From assembly GCA_963681505.1 (NCBI GenBank), contig OY811971.1, positions 23,777,036 to 23,841,035 of the forward strand: DNA of 64,000 nt, written 5' to 3'. The first letter of the stretch is position 1. Each line of letters starts with the position of its first letter. Under the pieces are notes generated by a model. It made no database searches. It was not told the DNA's origin and saw nothing but the letters and a program-made list of their open reading frames with translations. The translations under genes and the position numbers were made by a program. Origin of the DNA: Eunapius fragilis. Taxonomy: Eukaryota; Porifera; Demospongiae; Spongillida; Spongillidae. This document shows positions 52,219 through 62,857 of this stretch, piece after piece.

Positions 52219-52874
52219 TTCATAAAGTTCATTCCTTTATAAAGTTTAGTCCTAGTTAATGTTAATTAATGGCTGCGCATTCTCGTTCCCAGACTTATGA
52301 GGAATTACCACAGTGCTATACAATGTAAAATCGGGGCACTAGTAACGACATTTGTGGTATTTTCAAATACATGCATTGCTCCTGTGAGTCAGTAAAAGTA
52401 TTGCAATACAGAATTGCTACTGTAGCAAAGTATGCAAAAGTAGAGCAAATTTTACTACCAAAGTAAAAAATACATGCCATGTAAAACACCATTTTTAAAG
52501 CATTAGCAAATCACAGTTTACATCGGTTTACAACAACATTTACATCAGATCATATGGAACTACTCTAGATCTTCAGGGTAGCAAAACAATAATTTTTCCC
52601 TGTGAATACTAGCGCAGGCCTCAGCACACGCCTGCCGATCGATGCGAAAATTCGCGTATAAAAGGCGCTTGGATCCAACCGGAAATCACGTGAGCTCAAC
52701 ATCCTCAGAATGGCGTAGTTTTGTAAGCTGTTAGGATTCTCACCCAGACTTGCTGGCTACATCGTTTTTACGTTTTTAAGACGGCAGATCAAGTACTTCT
52801 TAATACTCTATCGCGCGCGTTTATTTGTTCTCGAAACAGACAGGTCCAGCAAAGTATTATACACGCTGATAGTA
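52219..52874. other. Downstream region of the spliced gene; TATA-like box at 52657
   Basis: AT-rich DNA with short direct repeats (agtaaaagtattg, caaagtatgcaaaagtag). A strong TATA-like motif, cgcgtataaaaggcgc, lies near 52654-52669 followed by mixed sequence. It might be a core promoter of a lost LTR or gene, but no frame follows it. Confidence 0.35.
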
Positions 52875-53629
52875 ACCCCGTTGAAGTTAGCCGCACATTC
52901 AGCCTCACATTCTTCGGCCGCACATTCCAAGCAATTATCACTTACAATTAGGCCGTACGGCTAATGATAATCATTTCGTTTTGAATATTCATTGTTGTGC
53001 CATGCATAGGTTTGTATTTGCAGTTATTATGGCAATGTGTGGGTAAAGAAAAGCGAAATAGCCGCTTCTCGGGTTGTATCAAACTTCATCATTATAAGAG
53101 CGGTGATAGTCTGAAAAGGGAATCACCGAATGAGTACTAGTACTGAAGAATGTAGCTTACTTCAGGCCAAACGATGAATTAATTGTGATTCTGAAACTGA
53201 CGCGGTAGCGTTAATATCGCTTTCTACGTCTATTATGAAAAGGGTGATTTCTGATACCTGTATATGAAATCATACTGTTATATATTGTAAGACCATTATT
53301 CTGATATACACATACCATATCCAGGCACTTCTGTAATGGCCATACAGTCTCTATCAACTCTGTTGAGTTATTGGAGAGCTCGTGCATGATGCATGTGTAC
53401 GATATTCAGATTGAGTTTGTCCCATCAGTAAATTTCTTATCCTTGGCTACAATATGATGCTCAAGGCATAGAAATGACATCACATATATATTTACCTCCA
53501 TGTATGCATGCCCTTCACAACTTTCCTTATGAAGTTTCTACTGAAAAGGCATTCGCTGTTCACTATATATTTCAAGGATTACTAATCAAAACTGTAGGTG
53601 ATCTTACGTGTAAGGAGCTCAAGATCTTC

Positions 53630-53856
53630 TCAATGAGGGAAAAAACTTAACATATGATGTAAACAACACTTCAGAGCACATATATCATCCACATCTGGCT
53701 TGTTGCAGTAAGATGGGATCAGGAATTTCTCCACATTCTTAGAACCAAAACAGCCTCTTTCACTACTAAGAATGTTGTCATTACAGCTATCATTGTGGTC
53801 AGGGGTACTTTGATTCGAAAATGTGTCACTTTTATTGTCATTACAATGCACTGGAG
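53630..53856 (-). CDS. Weak last-exon candidate
   Basis: On the minus strand an acceptor (gttttttccccag) is followed by a frame of about 75 codons to a stop at 53630 (NDNKSDTFSNQSTPDHND, then KPDVDDICALKCCLHHM). Base composition looks coding, but there is no known domain and no upstream exon could be placed. It lies inside the TIR element. Confidence 0.25.
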
Positions 53857-54128
53857 CTGGGGAAAAAACGTAAAATATATGCATCACCATTTATTTCACA
53901 TGTAGCATACCCTACTGTCTTCAGGTATAATAACAGCTTTACAATGAGCATTGATGGGCAATGAAGTAGTGTTTCCTATCCAAGTAAACAAGAAAGGATA
54001 ATAAGCTAAAGTCACTACCAAAGCCATACCTTATCCACAGCATTCTCTTATGAAACATAGTTTTTTAAAAAGACAGTAACGCATGCTTTTTATCCTGAAT
54101 AGTTAATGACCTGTTGATATCTTCATAG

Positions 54129-54331
54129 GGAACAAATCACTGAGAGCTCATACAACATTTGGAGACGAAACCTTTCCACCATATCCTAAAAGTGAAATAC
54201 TTTTGAAAGGCCTGCTGGATACATTAGCAGTGTACTTGGGTGTATTCAATAATTGTAACATTTTCCAACACAAGCCTAGCAGCCTGTTGTGCGATATTAT
54301 TGCAATGTGCATAATAAATGATGTACAATAA
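54129..54331 (+). CDS. Weak last-exon candidate
   Basis: The plus strand has tgatatcttcatag followed by a 66-codon frame to TAA (FGDETFPPYPKSEILLKGLL, then DTLAVYLGVFNNCNIF). The amino acid mix is natural for a protein. No partner exon was found, and the frame is not of a family I know. It might be part of a gene captured by the TIR element. Confidence 0.3.
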
Positions 54332-54388
54332 ACTTACTAGACATGCATACATACTGCGGTCACTAGTGTTTCCCTGGCAGGGCAATTT

Positions 54389-54775
54389 GGATGGGGAACC
54401 CAATGCCACGCGTAGTTCCCCAATGCCTGACCAACGTGTAACCTCCAAATGAAAAAATTCACATATAATCTTCACTGATGATGGATGCCACCCTTTGTTA
54501 AGTTCTAAAGCAGATCCAGACATTCTGATGACAATTCTCTGTTCCCACAGGGAAGGTGTGTACATGTGAGGATGGGGAACCCAACACCACACGTAGTTCC
54601 CCAATGCCTGACCAACTTGTGAGTGACCCCCAAATGAAATTATTCCCATCTCATCTTCACAGAAGATGGATGCCACGTCTTTATGTTCTAAAGCAGATCC
54701 ACACATTCTGATGACAGTTCCCTGTTCCCACAGGGTAGGTGTTTACATGTGAGGATGGGGAACACTATGCCATGG
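54389..54775. repeat. 182-bp repeat, inverted pair of copies
   Basis: About 2.1 copies in the opposite orientation to the main array: gatggggaacccaatgccac, atgatggatgccacc and ttctaaagcagatccagaca. About 300 bp of unique sequence separate them from the main array. Confidence 0.9.
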
Positions 54776-55070
54776 CTAGTTCCTGGATGCTGTCTCCTTC
54801 CTATAGGACCATCATTTCAATGGCCTACTTGACAACGATTTTAAGGATAACCAAGTAATCTGAATGATGCTGCAAGACCGATGTATTATAATTTGGAATA
54901 TGCAAAACAATGATACATTTCAGTATATGTATATGCTTTTAAAAACCTGGATTCGAGTTGGTATGGAGCATGTGTTAGTTGAAAGGTTTAGTGTGCAGGT
55001 ATTAATGGATGAAATCTGAGGAGTTACTAAGACCAGTTGCTAAAGTGTTGTCCTTAATTTTACAATTAGA

Positions 55071-58043
55071 ACAGAATGTATGGATCTGCTTTAGAAATTA
55101 CAGAGGAGGCGTCCATCTTCAGTGAAGATGATATGTTAATAATTTCCTTTGGGGTTCACTCGCAGGGTGGCCAGGCATTTGGGAACTACGCGTGGCGTTG
55201 GGTTTCCCATCCTCACATATACTCACCTCCCCTGTGGGAATAGGGAACTGTCATCAGAATGTCTGGATTTGCTTTAAAACTTACAGAGGTGGCATCCATC
55301 TTCAGTGAACATGTGTGAATGATTTCATTTGAGGTTCCTTACAAGTTGGCCAGGCATTTGGAAACAACGTGTGGCGTTTGGTTCCCCATCTTCACATGTA
55401 CACACCTACCCAGTGGGAAAATGGAACTGTCATCAGAATGTCTGGATCCGCTTTAGAACTTACAGAGGTGGCATCCATCTTCAGTTATGATGATATGTGA
55501 ATAATTTCCTTTGGGATTCACTCACAGATTGTCAAGGCATTTGGGATCTACGAGTGGTGTTGGGTTCCCCATCCTCACGTATACACACCTACCCTGTGGG
55601 AACATGGATCCAGAACCAGAATGTCTGGATCTGCTTTAGAACTTACAGAGGTGGCATCCATCTTCAGTTAAGATAATAGTGAATAATATCATTTGGGGGT
55701 CACTCACAAGTTGGCCATGCATTGGGGAACTACGCGTGGCGTTGGGTTCCCCATCCTCAAATGTACACATCGACCCTGTGGGAACATGGAACTGTCACCA
55801 GAATGTCTGGATCTGCTTTAGAACTTACAGAGGTGGCATCCATCTTCAGTTTAGATGATATGTGAATAATTTCATTTGGGGGTCACTCACAAGTTGGCCG
55901 GGCATAGGGAAACTACGCGTGGCGTTGGGTTTCCCATCCTCACATGTACACACCTCCCCTGTGGGAACAGGGATTTGTCATCAGAATGTCTGGATCTGCT
56001 TTAGAACTTGCAGAGGTGGCATCCATCTTCAGTTTAGATGATAATGAATAATTTCATTTGGGTGTCACTCACAAGTTGGTCTGGCATTGGGGAACTACGC
56101 GTGGCGTTGGGTTCCCCATCCTCACATGTACACATCTACCCTGTGGGAACTGGCATTTGTCATCAGAATGTCTGGATCTGCTTTAGAACTTACAGAGGTG
56201 GCATCCATCTTCAGTTAAGATGATATGTGAATAATTTTATTTGGGGGTCACTCACTAGTTGGCCGAGCATAGGGAAACTACACGTGGCGTTGGGTTCCCC
56301 ATCCTCACATGTACACACCTACCCTGTGGGAACAGGAAATTGTCATCAGAAAGTCTGGATCCACATTAGAACGTACAGAGGTGGCATCCATCTTCAGTTA
56401 AGATAATAGTGAATAATTTCATTTGGTGGTCACTCACAAGTTGGCCAGGCATTGGGGAACTACGCGTGGCGTTGGGTTCCCCATCCTCACATGTACACAC
56501 CTACCCTGTGGGAACAGGGATTTGTCATCAGAATGTCTGGATCTGCTTTAGAACTTACAGAGGTGGCATCCATCTTCAGTTAAGATGATAGTGAATAATT
56601 TCATTTGGGGGTCACTCACAAGTTGGTCTGGCATTGGGGAACTACGCGTGACGTTGGGTTCCCCATCCTCACATCTACTCACCTCCCCTGTGGGAACATG
56701 AAACTCTCATCAGAATGTCTGGATCCACTTTAGAACTTACAGAGGCAGCATCCATTCTCAGTGAAGTTGATATGTGAATAATTTCATTTGGGGTTCGCTC
56801 ACAGTTTGGCCAGGCACTCGGGAACTACGAGTGGCGTTGGGTTCCCCATCGTCACATCTACTCACCTCCCCTGTGGGAACATGAAACTGTCATCAGAATG
56901 TCTGGATCCGCTTTAAATCTTACAGAGGTGGCATCCATCGTCAGTTATGATGATATGTGAATAATTTCATTTGGGGGTCACTCACAAATTGGCCAGGCAT
57001 TTGGGATCTACGCGTGGCGTTGGGTTCCCCAACGTCACATGTACTCATCTACCCTGTGGGAACAGGGATTTGTCATCAGAATGTCTGGATCTGCTTTAGA
57101 ACGTACAGAGGTGGCATCCATCTTCAGTTAAGATGATATGTGAATAATTTCATTTGGGGGTCACTCACAAGTTGGCCAGGCATTGGGAAACTACGCGTGG
57201 CGTTGGGTTCCCCATCCTCACATGTACACATCTACCCTGTGGGAACAGGAAATTGTCATCAGAAAGTCTGGATCTGCTTTAGAACGTACAGAGGTGGCAT
57301 CCATCTTCAGTTAAGATGATAGTGAATAATTTCATTTGGGGGTCACTCACAAGTTGGCCAGGCATTTAGGAACTACGCGTGGCGTTGGGTTCCCCATCCT
57401 CACATGTACACATCTACCCTGTGGGAACAGGGATTTGTCATCAGAATGTCTGGATCTGCTTTAGAACGTACAGAGGTGGCATCCATCTTCAGTTAAGATG
57501 ATATGTGAATAATTTCATTTGGGGGTCACTCACAAGTTGGCCAGGCATTGGGAAACTACGCGTGGCATTGGGTTCCCCATCCTCACATGTACACATCTAC
57601 CCTGTGGGAACAGGAAAGTGTCATCAGAAAGTCTGGATCTGCTTTAGAACGTACAGAGGTGGCATCCATCTTCAGTTAAGATGATAGTGAATAATTTCAT
57701 TTGGGGGTCACTCACAAGTTGGCCAGGCATTGGGAACTACGCGTGGCGTTGGGTTCCCCATCCTCACATGTACACACCTACCCTGTGGGAACAGGGATTT
57801 GTCATCAGAATGTCTGGATCTGCTTTAGAACTTACAGAGGTGGCACCCATCTTCAGTTAAGATGATATGTTAATAATTTCATTTGGGGGTCACTCACAAG
57901 TTGGCCTCGCATTGGGGAAATACGCGTGGCGTTGGGTTCCCCATCCTCACATATACGCACCACCCTGTGGGAACAGGAAATTGTCATCAGATTGTCTGGA
58001 TCTGCTTTAGAACTTACAGAGGTGGCATCCATCCCCAGTGAAG
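55071..58043. repeat. 182-bp tandem array, about 16 copies
   Basis: Landmark gtctggatctgctttagaac recurs at 181-183 bp. The best conserved part of each unit is ggaactacgcgtggcgttgg followed by gttccccatcctcacatgta. Each unit has gttccc and gggaac about 35 bp apart that can pair. Copies at the left edge (55071-55620) are the most diverged. Copies between 56900 and 57700 come in near-identical pairs (spacing about 365 bp). Confidence 0.95.
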
Positions 58044-58687
58044 AATAATGTATTGCTTCAATATGTTTGAACTGATCTGCACACATGCAGGCTGCCTATA
58101 TATGTACATGACAGAACAAAGGATTGTGTCATAACAACTATAGCACTGCATGAATTCAGTTCAATGCACTATTTCATAAGATGAATGGTGGTTCATAGCA
58201 TGGTGCAACTCAGTCCCTCAATGTTGGAAACCAGTGGTGCATGCACTTTTCATATACATGTATGCTGGGTACATGTTACCCAATCATGAAATTGATTTGG
58301 TTGACAACCTGAGCTATGAATAACTGATCAATTGGTTTGGACCCGTTCTGAACCGTCGCATACATTGGCCCAACACTAAGGATGTTTGCTACATTTTTTA
58401 AGCATCTAGGAACTGTGAGCATAGCGTATGAGTTGCATGGTGTGTCATTTTTGATTCAATTCGTGTATAGTCATGGGCGTTTTTTATTATATTCTCTGAG
58501 TTTTGTGAGAGCTGAGACTTAGATGCGTTGCGTACCTACCATGTCCTAAGCATCGCCGTTAGAATGGTCATATCGACAACCGTGGACCAACCTCATACAG
58601 ATATCAAGCGCACGCATCCGCCGCCCGCCGCTAGTGGAATGTTAACTTATTCATTGTAAAATGTGCGGCTGAGGAATGTGCGGCTAA
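58044..58687. other. Right inner part of the TIR element
   Basis: Unique sequence between the array and the right terminal repeat. No gene or repeat seen apart from the subterminal GCCGCACATT motifs. Confidence 0.4.
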
Positions 58688-61600
58688 CTTCAACGGGGTA
58701 CAGAAGAGTGGGGGTCATTCGTGGAGCGCGCTGAGCACTACTTTGTGGCGAATGGAGTCGACACACAGGAGACTCGACGCGCCGTTCTACTGAGTTCATG
58801 TGGAGCGCCGACGTATCGACTAATACGAAATTTGTCGACACCACTTAAACCAGGTGAGAAAACCTATAAGGAGATTGTAGAGTTAGTGGCTAGCCACCTC
58901 CAACCAAAGCCTTCAGTTATTATGCAGCGGTTCAAATTTAATTCCCGTGTAAGGGGAGAAGGGGAGTCCATTGCGGATTTTGTAGCTGCTTTAAGACAAT
59001 TGTCAGAACATTGTGCATTTGGTGATACTCTGCAGGACGTATTAAGAGACCGTTTAGTTTGCGGGGTGAAGGACGAGCGTATTCAGAGGCGCCTACTAGG
59101 AGAGGTTGAGTTAACATTCGCAAGGGCATTTCAAATAGCCTTAGCAGTGGAATCTGCAAATAAACATGCAATTGAGTTACAATCCTCTGTGCCTACCACT
59201 GTACCCCCCGTGATCAATGCGGTAGGAAGTAGACCAAAGGATAAGGCTAAAAAAGTAATAGAATGCTACAGATGTGGAGGAAACCATTATGCCTCATCTT
59301 GTAGGTTTAAGGGAGCAATCTGTAGTCAATGTGGGAAACGCGGGCATTTAGCCAAAGTGTGTAGAGGTGTTACTCACAAGAGAGAAGATGCTGTAGAGAA
59401 AACTCATAGAATAAACGACGAAGAGAATGAGGAAGAGGTTTTACAGACATTAAATGTGTTGGGTTTGCCCAAAGTGCAGCCATTCATAGTACCCATGGAG
59501 ATTAACGGGGCTAGAATTGATATGGAACTAGATACGGGTGCTGCTATGACTGTAATCAGCAAAAGAATGTTTGAGGATTTGTGGGGATCGTGTGAAAAGG
59601 GAATGCCAACGTTGCATCCTACGGCAACTCGATTAAGCACCTATACAGGAGAGCCGTTATCTATTGCGGGAGTGGCAGAAGTGGTAGTATCGTATAAGTC
59701 TCAAACAGCCCGTTTACCGTTGCTAGTAGTGAATTCAAAGGGACCAAACTTATTGGGCCGGAATTGGTTGCAAGTTATTAAGATTGATTGGGGGGAGATT
59801 CACAATGTACGGGTGAATAAGAACCTGGAAGAGCTGTTGGAGAAGCATAGAGTGTTGTTCCAGGATGAATTGGGAACCTTGAAGGGAGTTTTTGCTAAAT
59901 TCTCAGTTGATCCACTGGTTAGTCCAAGGTTTTATAAAGCCCGTTCCGTGCCTTATGTCCTAAAGGATAAGATTGAGGTGGAGTTGAGACGTCTAGAGAC
60001 GTCTGGGGTGATTCGACCTGTGCCTTTTGCGGATTGGGCAGCACCAATAGTGCCAATAGTGAAAGAGGATGGGACAGTTAGAATATGTGGAGACTATAAG
60101 CTAACGGTGAATCAGGCATCCAAATTGGAATCGTACCCTGTTCCTCGAGTAGAGGACTTATTTGTTTCTTTGTCAGGGGGCCGCTTATTCTCAAAAATTG
60201 ACTTGACTAATGCTTATCAACAGATGAGATTAGATGATGCCTCCAAAGCATATACTACTATTAACACGCATAAAGGTCTGTTTGAGTACAACCGATTACC
60301 TTTTGGGGTGGCATCGGCCCCAGCCATGTTTCAGAGGGCTATGGAATGTGTGCTACAGGGTATAGATCACACAGTGGTGTACGTTGATGACATTCTGGTA
60401 ACAGGTGCATCGATAAAGGAACACTTACATACTTTAGACAAGGTTCTAAGTAAACTTGGTGAAAGTGGGTTGCGGCTTAAAAAGGCAAAATGTATATTCA
60501 TGGCTTCGTCTGTAGAATATTTGGGTCATCGTATTGATAGAGAAGGTTTGCACCCTACCGATGCCAAGGTTCAGGCAATAAACGAAGCACAATCACCCAA
60601 GAATATCACAGAATTAAAATCTTTCTTGGGACTGCTTAATTATTATTCCAAGTTTTTGCCAAACCTTGCCTCCAAGCTGTCCTCTTTGTACCAATTGTTG
60701 AGAAAACAGCAGAAATGGAGTTGGACATCTGAACAGGAGCAGGCGTTTGCTGCTGCGAAAAACATGTTGAAGACGTCAGCTCTTTTGGTGCATTATGATA
60801 GCCACAAGCCAATCCTTCTGGCGTGTGATGCTTCACCCTACGGGATAGGGGCAGTACTGTCCCACGAAATGGAGGATGGATCGGAGAGACCTATAGGATT
60901 TGTTTCACGTACCTTGTCACCTGCTGAAAAGGGTTATTCCCAATTGGATAAGGAAGCTTTGGCTATATACTTTGGTGTTTCCAAATTTCATCAGTACTTG
61001 TATGGTCGTCCTTTTACAATCTTTTCTGACCATAAACCACTTATCTATTTATTTGGAGAACATAGGGGTATACCACCCATGGCCTCATCTAGAATACAGA
61101 GGTGGGCTTTAGCACTTAGCACGTACCAATACTCAATCAGATACAAGTCTGGAGCTCAACATGCCAATGCTGATGCCTTCAGCCGTCTGCCCAGCCCACA
61201 ATCCATTAGTTGCGTATCCACTCCTGGGGATGTTCTTACCTTGCTTGACTTACTCTCAACCATTCCTATTACGGTTAGCCAAATTAGGGGTTGGACGGAC
61301 CGAGACCCGGTTCTGTCGAGAGTTCGAGGATTTGTTAAGAGTGGGTGGCCTGGCGGAAATCTAGGTGATGATTTGAGTTCCTATCAGCAGAGAAAGAATG
61401 AGTTGAGCGTTCTGGATGGTTGTTTGTTGTGGGGAGCTAGAGTTATCATTCCACCGCAGGGCAGGCAACAAGTCTTGGCAGAATTGCATGAATCGCACCC
61501 AGGGATTAATAAGATGAAAGGCTTAGCTCGAGGATATGTGTGGTGGCCCAATATGGATAAAGAGATAGAGGACGTAGTCAAGCAATGCGACACTTGTCAG

Positions 61601-62671
61601 TCATCTCGATTCCTGCCACCAGTGGCTCCTCTCCATCCATGGGAATGGCCCCAAGAACCCTGGTCTCGGTTGCATATTGATTTTGCAGGGCCATTCATGG
61701 GACATATGTTATTGGTGTTGATTGATGCCCACTCAAAGTGGCTCGAGGTTCACCTTATGAAGTCGATATCAGCGGTACCTACTATTGAGCGTTTGAAGAG
61801 CATATTTGCAATTCATGGGGTACCACGGAAGATAGTAACAGACAATAGGCCGGCTTTTGTGAGTGAAGAGTTCAGATTGTTTACGAGTCAGAATGGTATC
61901 ATCCATGTCAAGTCTGCCCCCTATCATCCCTCGACAAACGGTTTAGCCGAAAGAGCCGTTCAGACTTTCAAACAGGGTCTTCTACACCAAAAGCTAGGAT
62001 CTATTGAAACAAAACTCTCTTGTTTCTTGTTTAAGTACCGGTTGACTCCTCACAGTACCACAGGTTCGTCACCGGCTGAACTTTTGCTGGGTCGTCGCCC
62101 TCGTTCCCGACTTGACATTTTGCATCCTGACCTGGCTGTTCGAGTGGAGTCTCGCCAAGCCGCGCAGAAGCAGGATCATGATACTCGGGGTATCAGTGAG
62201 CGTAAGTTTGTTGAAGGTGACCTAGTATACGTTCGGGATTTTCGTTTTCCCAAGAAGTGGATTCCAGGAGTCATTGTCACTGTTACCGGGCCTCTCTCCT
62301 ATACTGTTAAGATTGGAAGTGGAGTAGTCCGCAGACATATAGACCATCTGAGGGCCCGCCACAACTCTCAAGTAGACGCTAGTGATGATGTCTATGTGGA
62401 CAACCCTAATGACATTACATCAGGTCCGTCAAGTGCCCCTGTGGTTTCACCAAGTTCTTCTGACGAAAGAGCTGTTCCTACTGCTGATTCATCTTCATCG
62501 GAGCCTTGTGTTCAAGCTCCCCCTGAAGTACCTCCCTCTATTCCATCTACTGTTGGTATTCCTGTAGCGAGTGCAGAGGACAATGATATACCACAGCCAC
62601 AAGTGCCTATTTCAGCACCAGTGCGTCGGTCGACAAGAGTGAGGAAGCCTCCAGACTATTATGGTCATTAA
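58688..62671 (+). CDS. Ty3/gypsy retrotransposon gag-pol polyprotein, 5'-truncated
   Basis: One open frame of 1328 codons without its start: it opens directly after the terminal repeat of the neighbouring element, and the first residues are already within Gag (EEWGSFVERAEHYF). Positions below count from the GTG at 58721. Gag fills about residues 1-170. Two zinc knuckles follow (CYRCGGNHYASSC near 181, CSQCGKRGHLAKVC near 201). The aspartic protease has LDTGA near 270 and reverse transcriptase has YVDD near 553. RNase H has CDASPYGIG near 701. Integrase has an HHCC finger (921-959) and a DDE core with Asp near 985, Asp in TDNRPAF near 1039 and Glu in GLAERAVQ near 1075. A GPY/F-like module lies near 1180-1215. 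I see no chromodomain. Most relatives have Gly where this copy has Arg in TDNRP. No stop or frameshift disturbs the frame, so the copy is young, but lacking the 5' LTR it should not be autonomous. Confidence 0.95.
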   Translation, partial: LQRGTEEWGSFVERAEHYFVANGVDTQETRRAVLLSSCGAPTYRLIRNLSTPLKPGEKTYKEIVELVASHLQPKPSVIMQRFKFNSRVRGEGESIADFVAALRQLSEHCAFGDTLQDVLRDRLVCGVKDERIQRRLLGEVELTFARAFQIALAVESANKHAIELQSSVPTTVPPVINAVGSRPKDKAKKVIECYRCGGNHYASSCRFKGAICSQCGKRGHLAKVCRGVTHKREDAVEKTHRINDEENEEEVLQTLNVLGLPKVQPFIVPMEINGARIDMELDTGAAMTVISKRMFEDLWGSCEKGMPTLHPTATRLSTYTGEPLSIAGVAEVVVSYKSQTARLPLLVVNSKGPNLLGRNWLQVIKIDWGEIHNVRVNKNLEELLEKHRVLFQDELGTLKGVFAKFSVDPLVSPRFYKARSVPYVLKDKIEVELRRLETSGVIRPVPFADWAAPIVPIVKEDGTVRICGDYKLTVNQASKLESYPVPRVEDLFVSLSGGRLFSKIDLTNAYQQMRLDDASKAYTTINTHKGLFEYNRLPFGVASAPAMFQRAMECVLQGIDHTVVYVDDILVTGASIKEHLHTLDKVLSKLGESGLRLKKAKCIFMASSVEYLGHRIDREGLHPTDAKVQAINEAQSPKNITELKSFLGLLNYYSKFLPNLASKLSSLYQLLRKQQKWSWTSEQEQAFAAAKNMLKTSALLVHYDSHKPILLACDASPYGIGAVLSHEMEDGSERPIGFVSRTLSPAEKGYSQLDKEALAIYFGVSKFHQYLYGRPFTIFSDHKPLIYLFGEHRGIPPMASSRIQRWALALSTYQYSIRYKSGAQHANADAFSRLPSPQSISCVSTPGDVLTLLDLLSTIPITVSQIRGWTDRDPVLSRVRGFVKSGWPGGNLGDDLSSYQQRKNELSVLDGCLLWGARVIIPPQGRQQVLAELHESHPGINKMKGLARGYVWWPNMDKEIEDVVKQCDTCQSSRFLPPVAPLHPWEWPQEPWSRLHIDFAGPFMGHMLLVLIDAHSKWLEVHLMKSISAVPTIERLKSIFAIHGVPRKIVTDNRPAFVSEEFRLFTSQNGIIHVKSAPYHPSTNGLAERAVQTFKQGLLHQKLGSIETKLSCFLFKYRLTPHSTTGSSPAELLLGRRPRSRLDILHPDLAVRVESRQAAQKQDHDTRGISERKFVEGDLVYVRDFRFPKKWIPGVIVTVTGPLSYTVKIGSGVVRRHIDHLRARHNSQVDASDDVYVDNPNDITSGPSSAPVVSPSSSDERAVPTADSSSSEPCVQAPPEVPPSIPSTVGIPVASAEDNDIPQPQVPISAPVRRSTRVRKPPDYYGH

Positions 62672-62724
62672 TGGTGATTAAACTCATGCTGTAGTATATG
62701 TAATATTAGAAGGGGTTGAACTTT

Positions 62725-62856
62725 AGGGAGGGGGAAATGTAATATATTGTGTGTGTGTGTCAATTGTAATATGTTAGCGCATGCATGCGCGTGAAACAAT
62801 GATCACTTTTGTTCACCTCTCTTGTAGCAGCTTAAACGAGTGACTAGGACACTACA
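62725..62856 (+). mobile_element. Polypurine tract and short 3' LTR of the gypsy element
   Basis: agggagggggaaa (62725-62737) is followed by TGTAATATATTG, a normal LTR start, and the last base before satellite sequence is the end of …ggacactACA. The LTR would be only about 119 bp (TG…CA), short for Ty3/gypsy. I found no matching 5' LTR. The satellite begins within two bases of the LTR end, so the element was inserted in the 17-bp satellite. Confidence 0.6.
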
Positions 62857-62857
62857 A

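Larger units (their letters stand above)
52875..58698. mobile_element. 5.8-kb TIR element filled with 182-bp repeats
   Basis: The left end (a)CCCCGTTGAAGTTAGCCGCA and the right end are inverted copies, identical over 25 bp (to CACATTC). Next to each end the motif GCCGCACATT is repeated: left at about 52889 and 52917, right at 58660-58686 inverted. TA lies outside both ends (52873-52874, followed by one extra A, and 58699-58700). It abuts gypsy gag on its right, so it may have inserted in the gypsy element, whose 5' part has since been lost. No transposase frame is seen. Confidence 0.7.

Noticed and set aside
45440..52345. CACTA termini of the Tnp2-like element (cacta at about 45453 and at 52338)
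   Set aside because: Both read CACTA on the plus strand, so they are not inverted, and no longer terminal match surrounds them.
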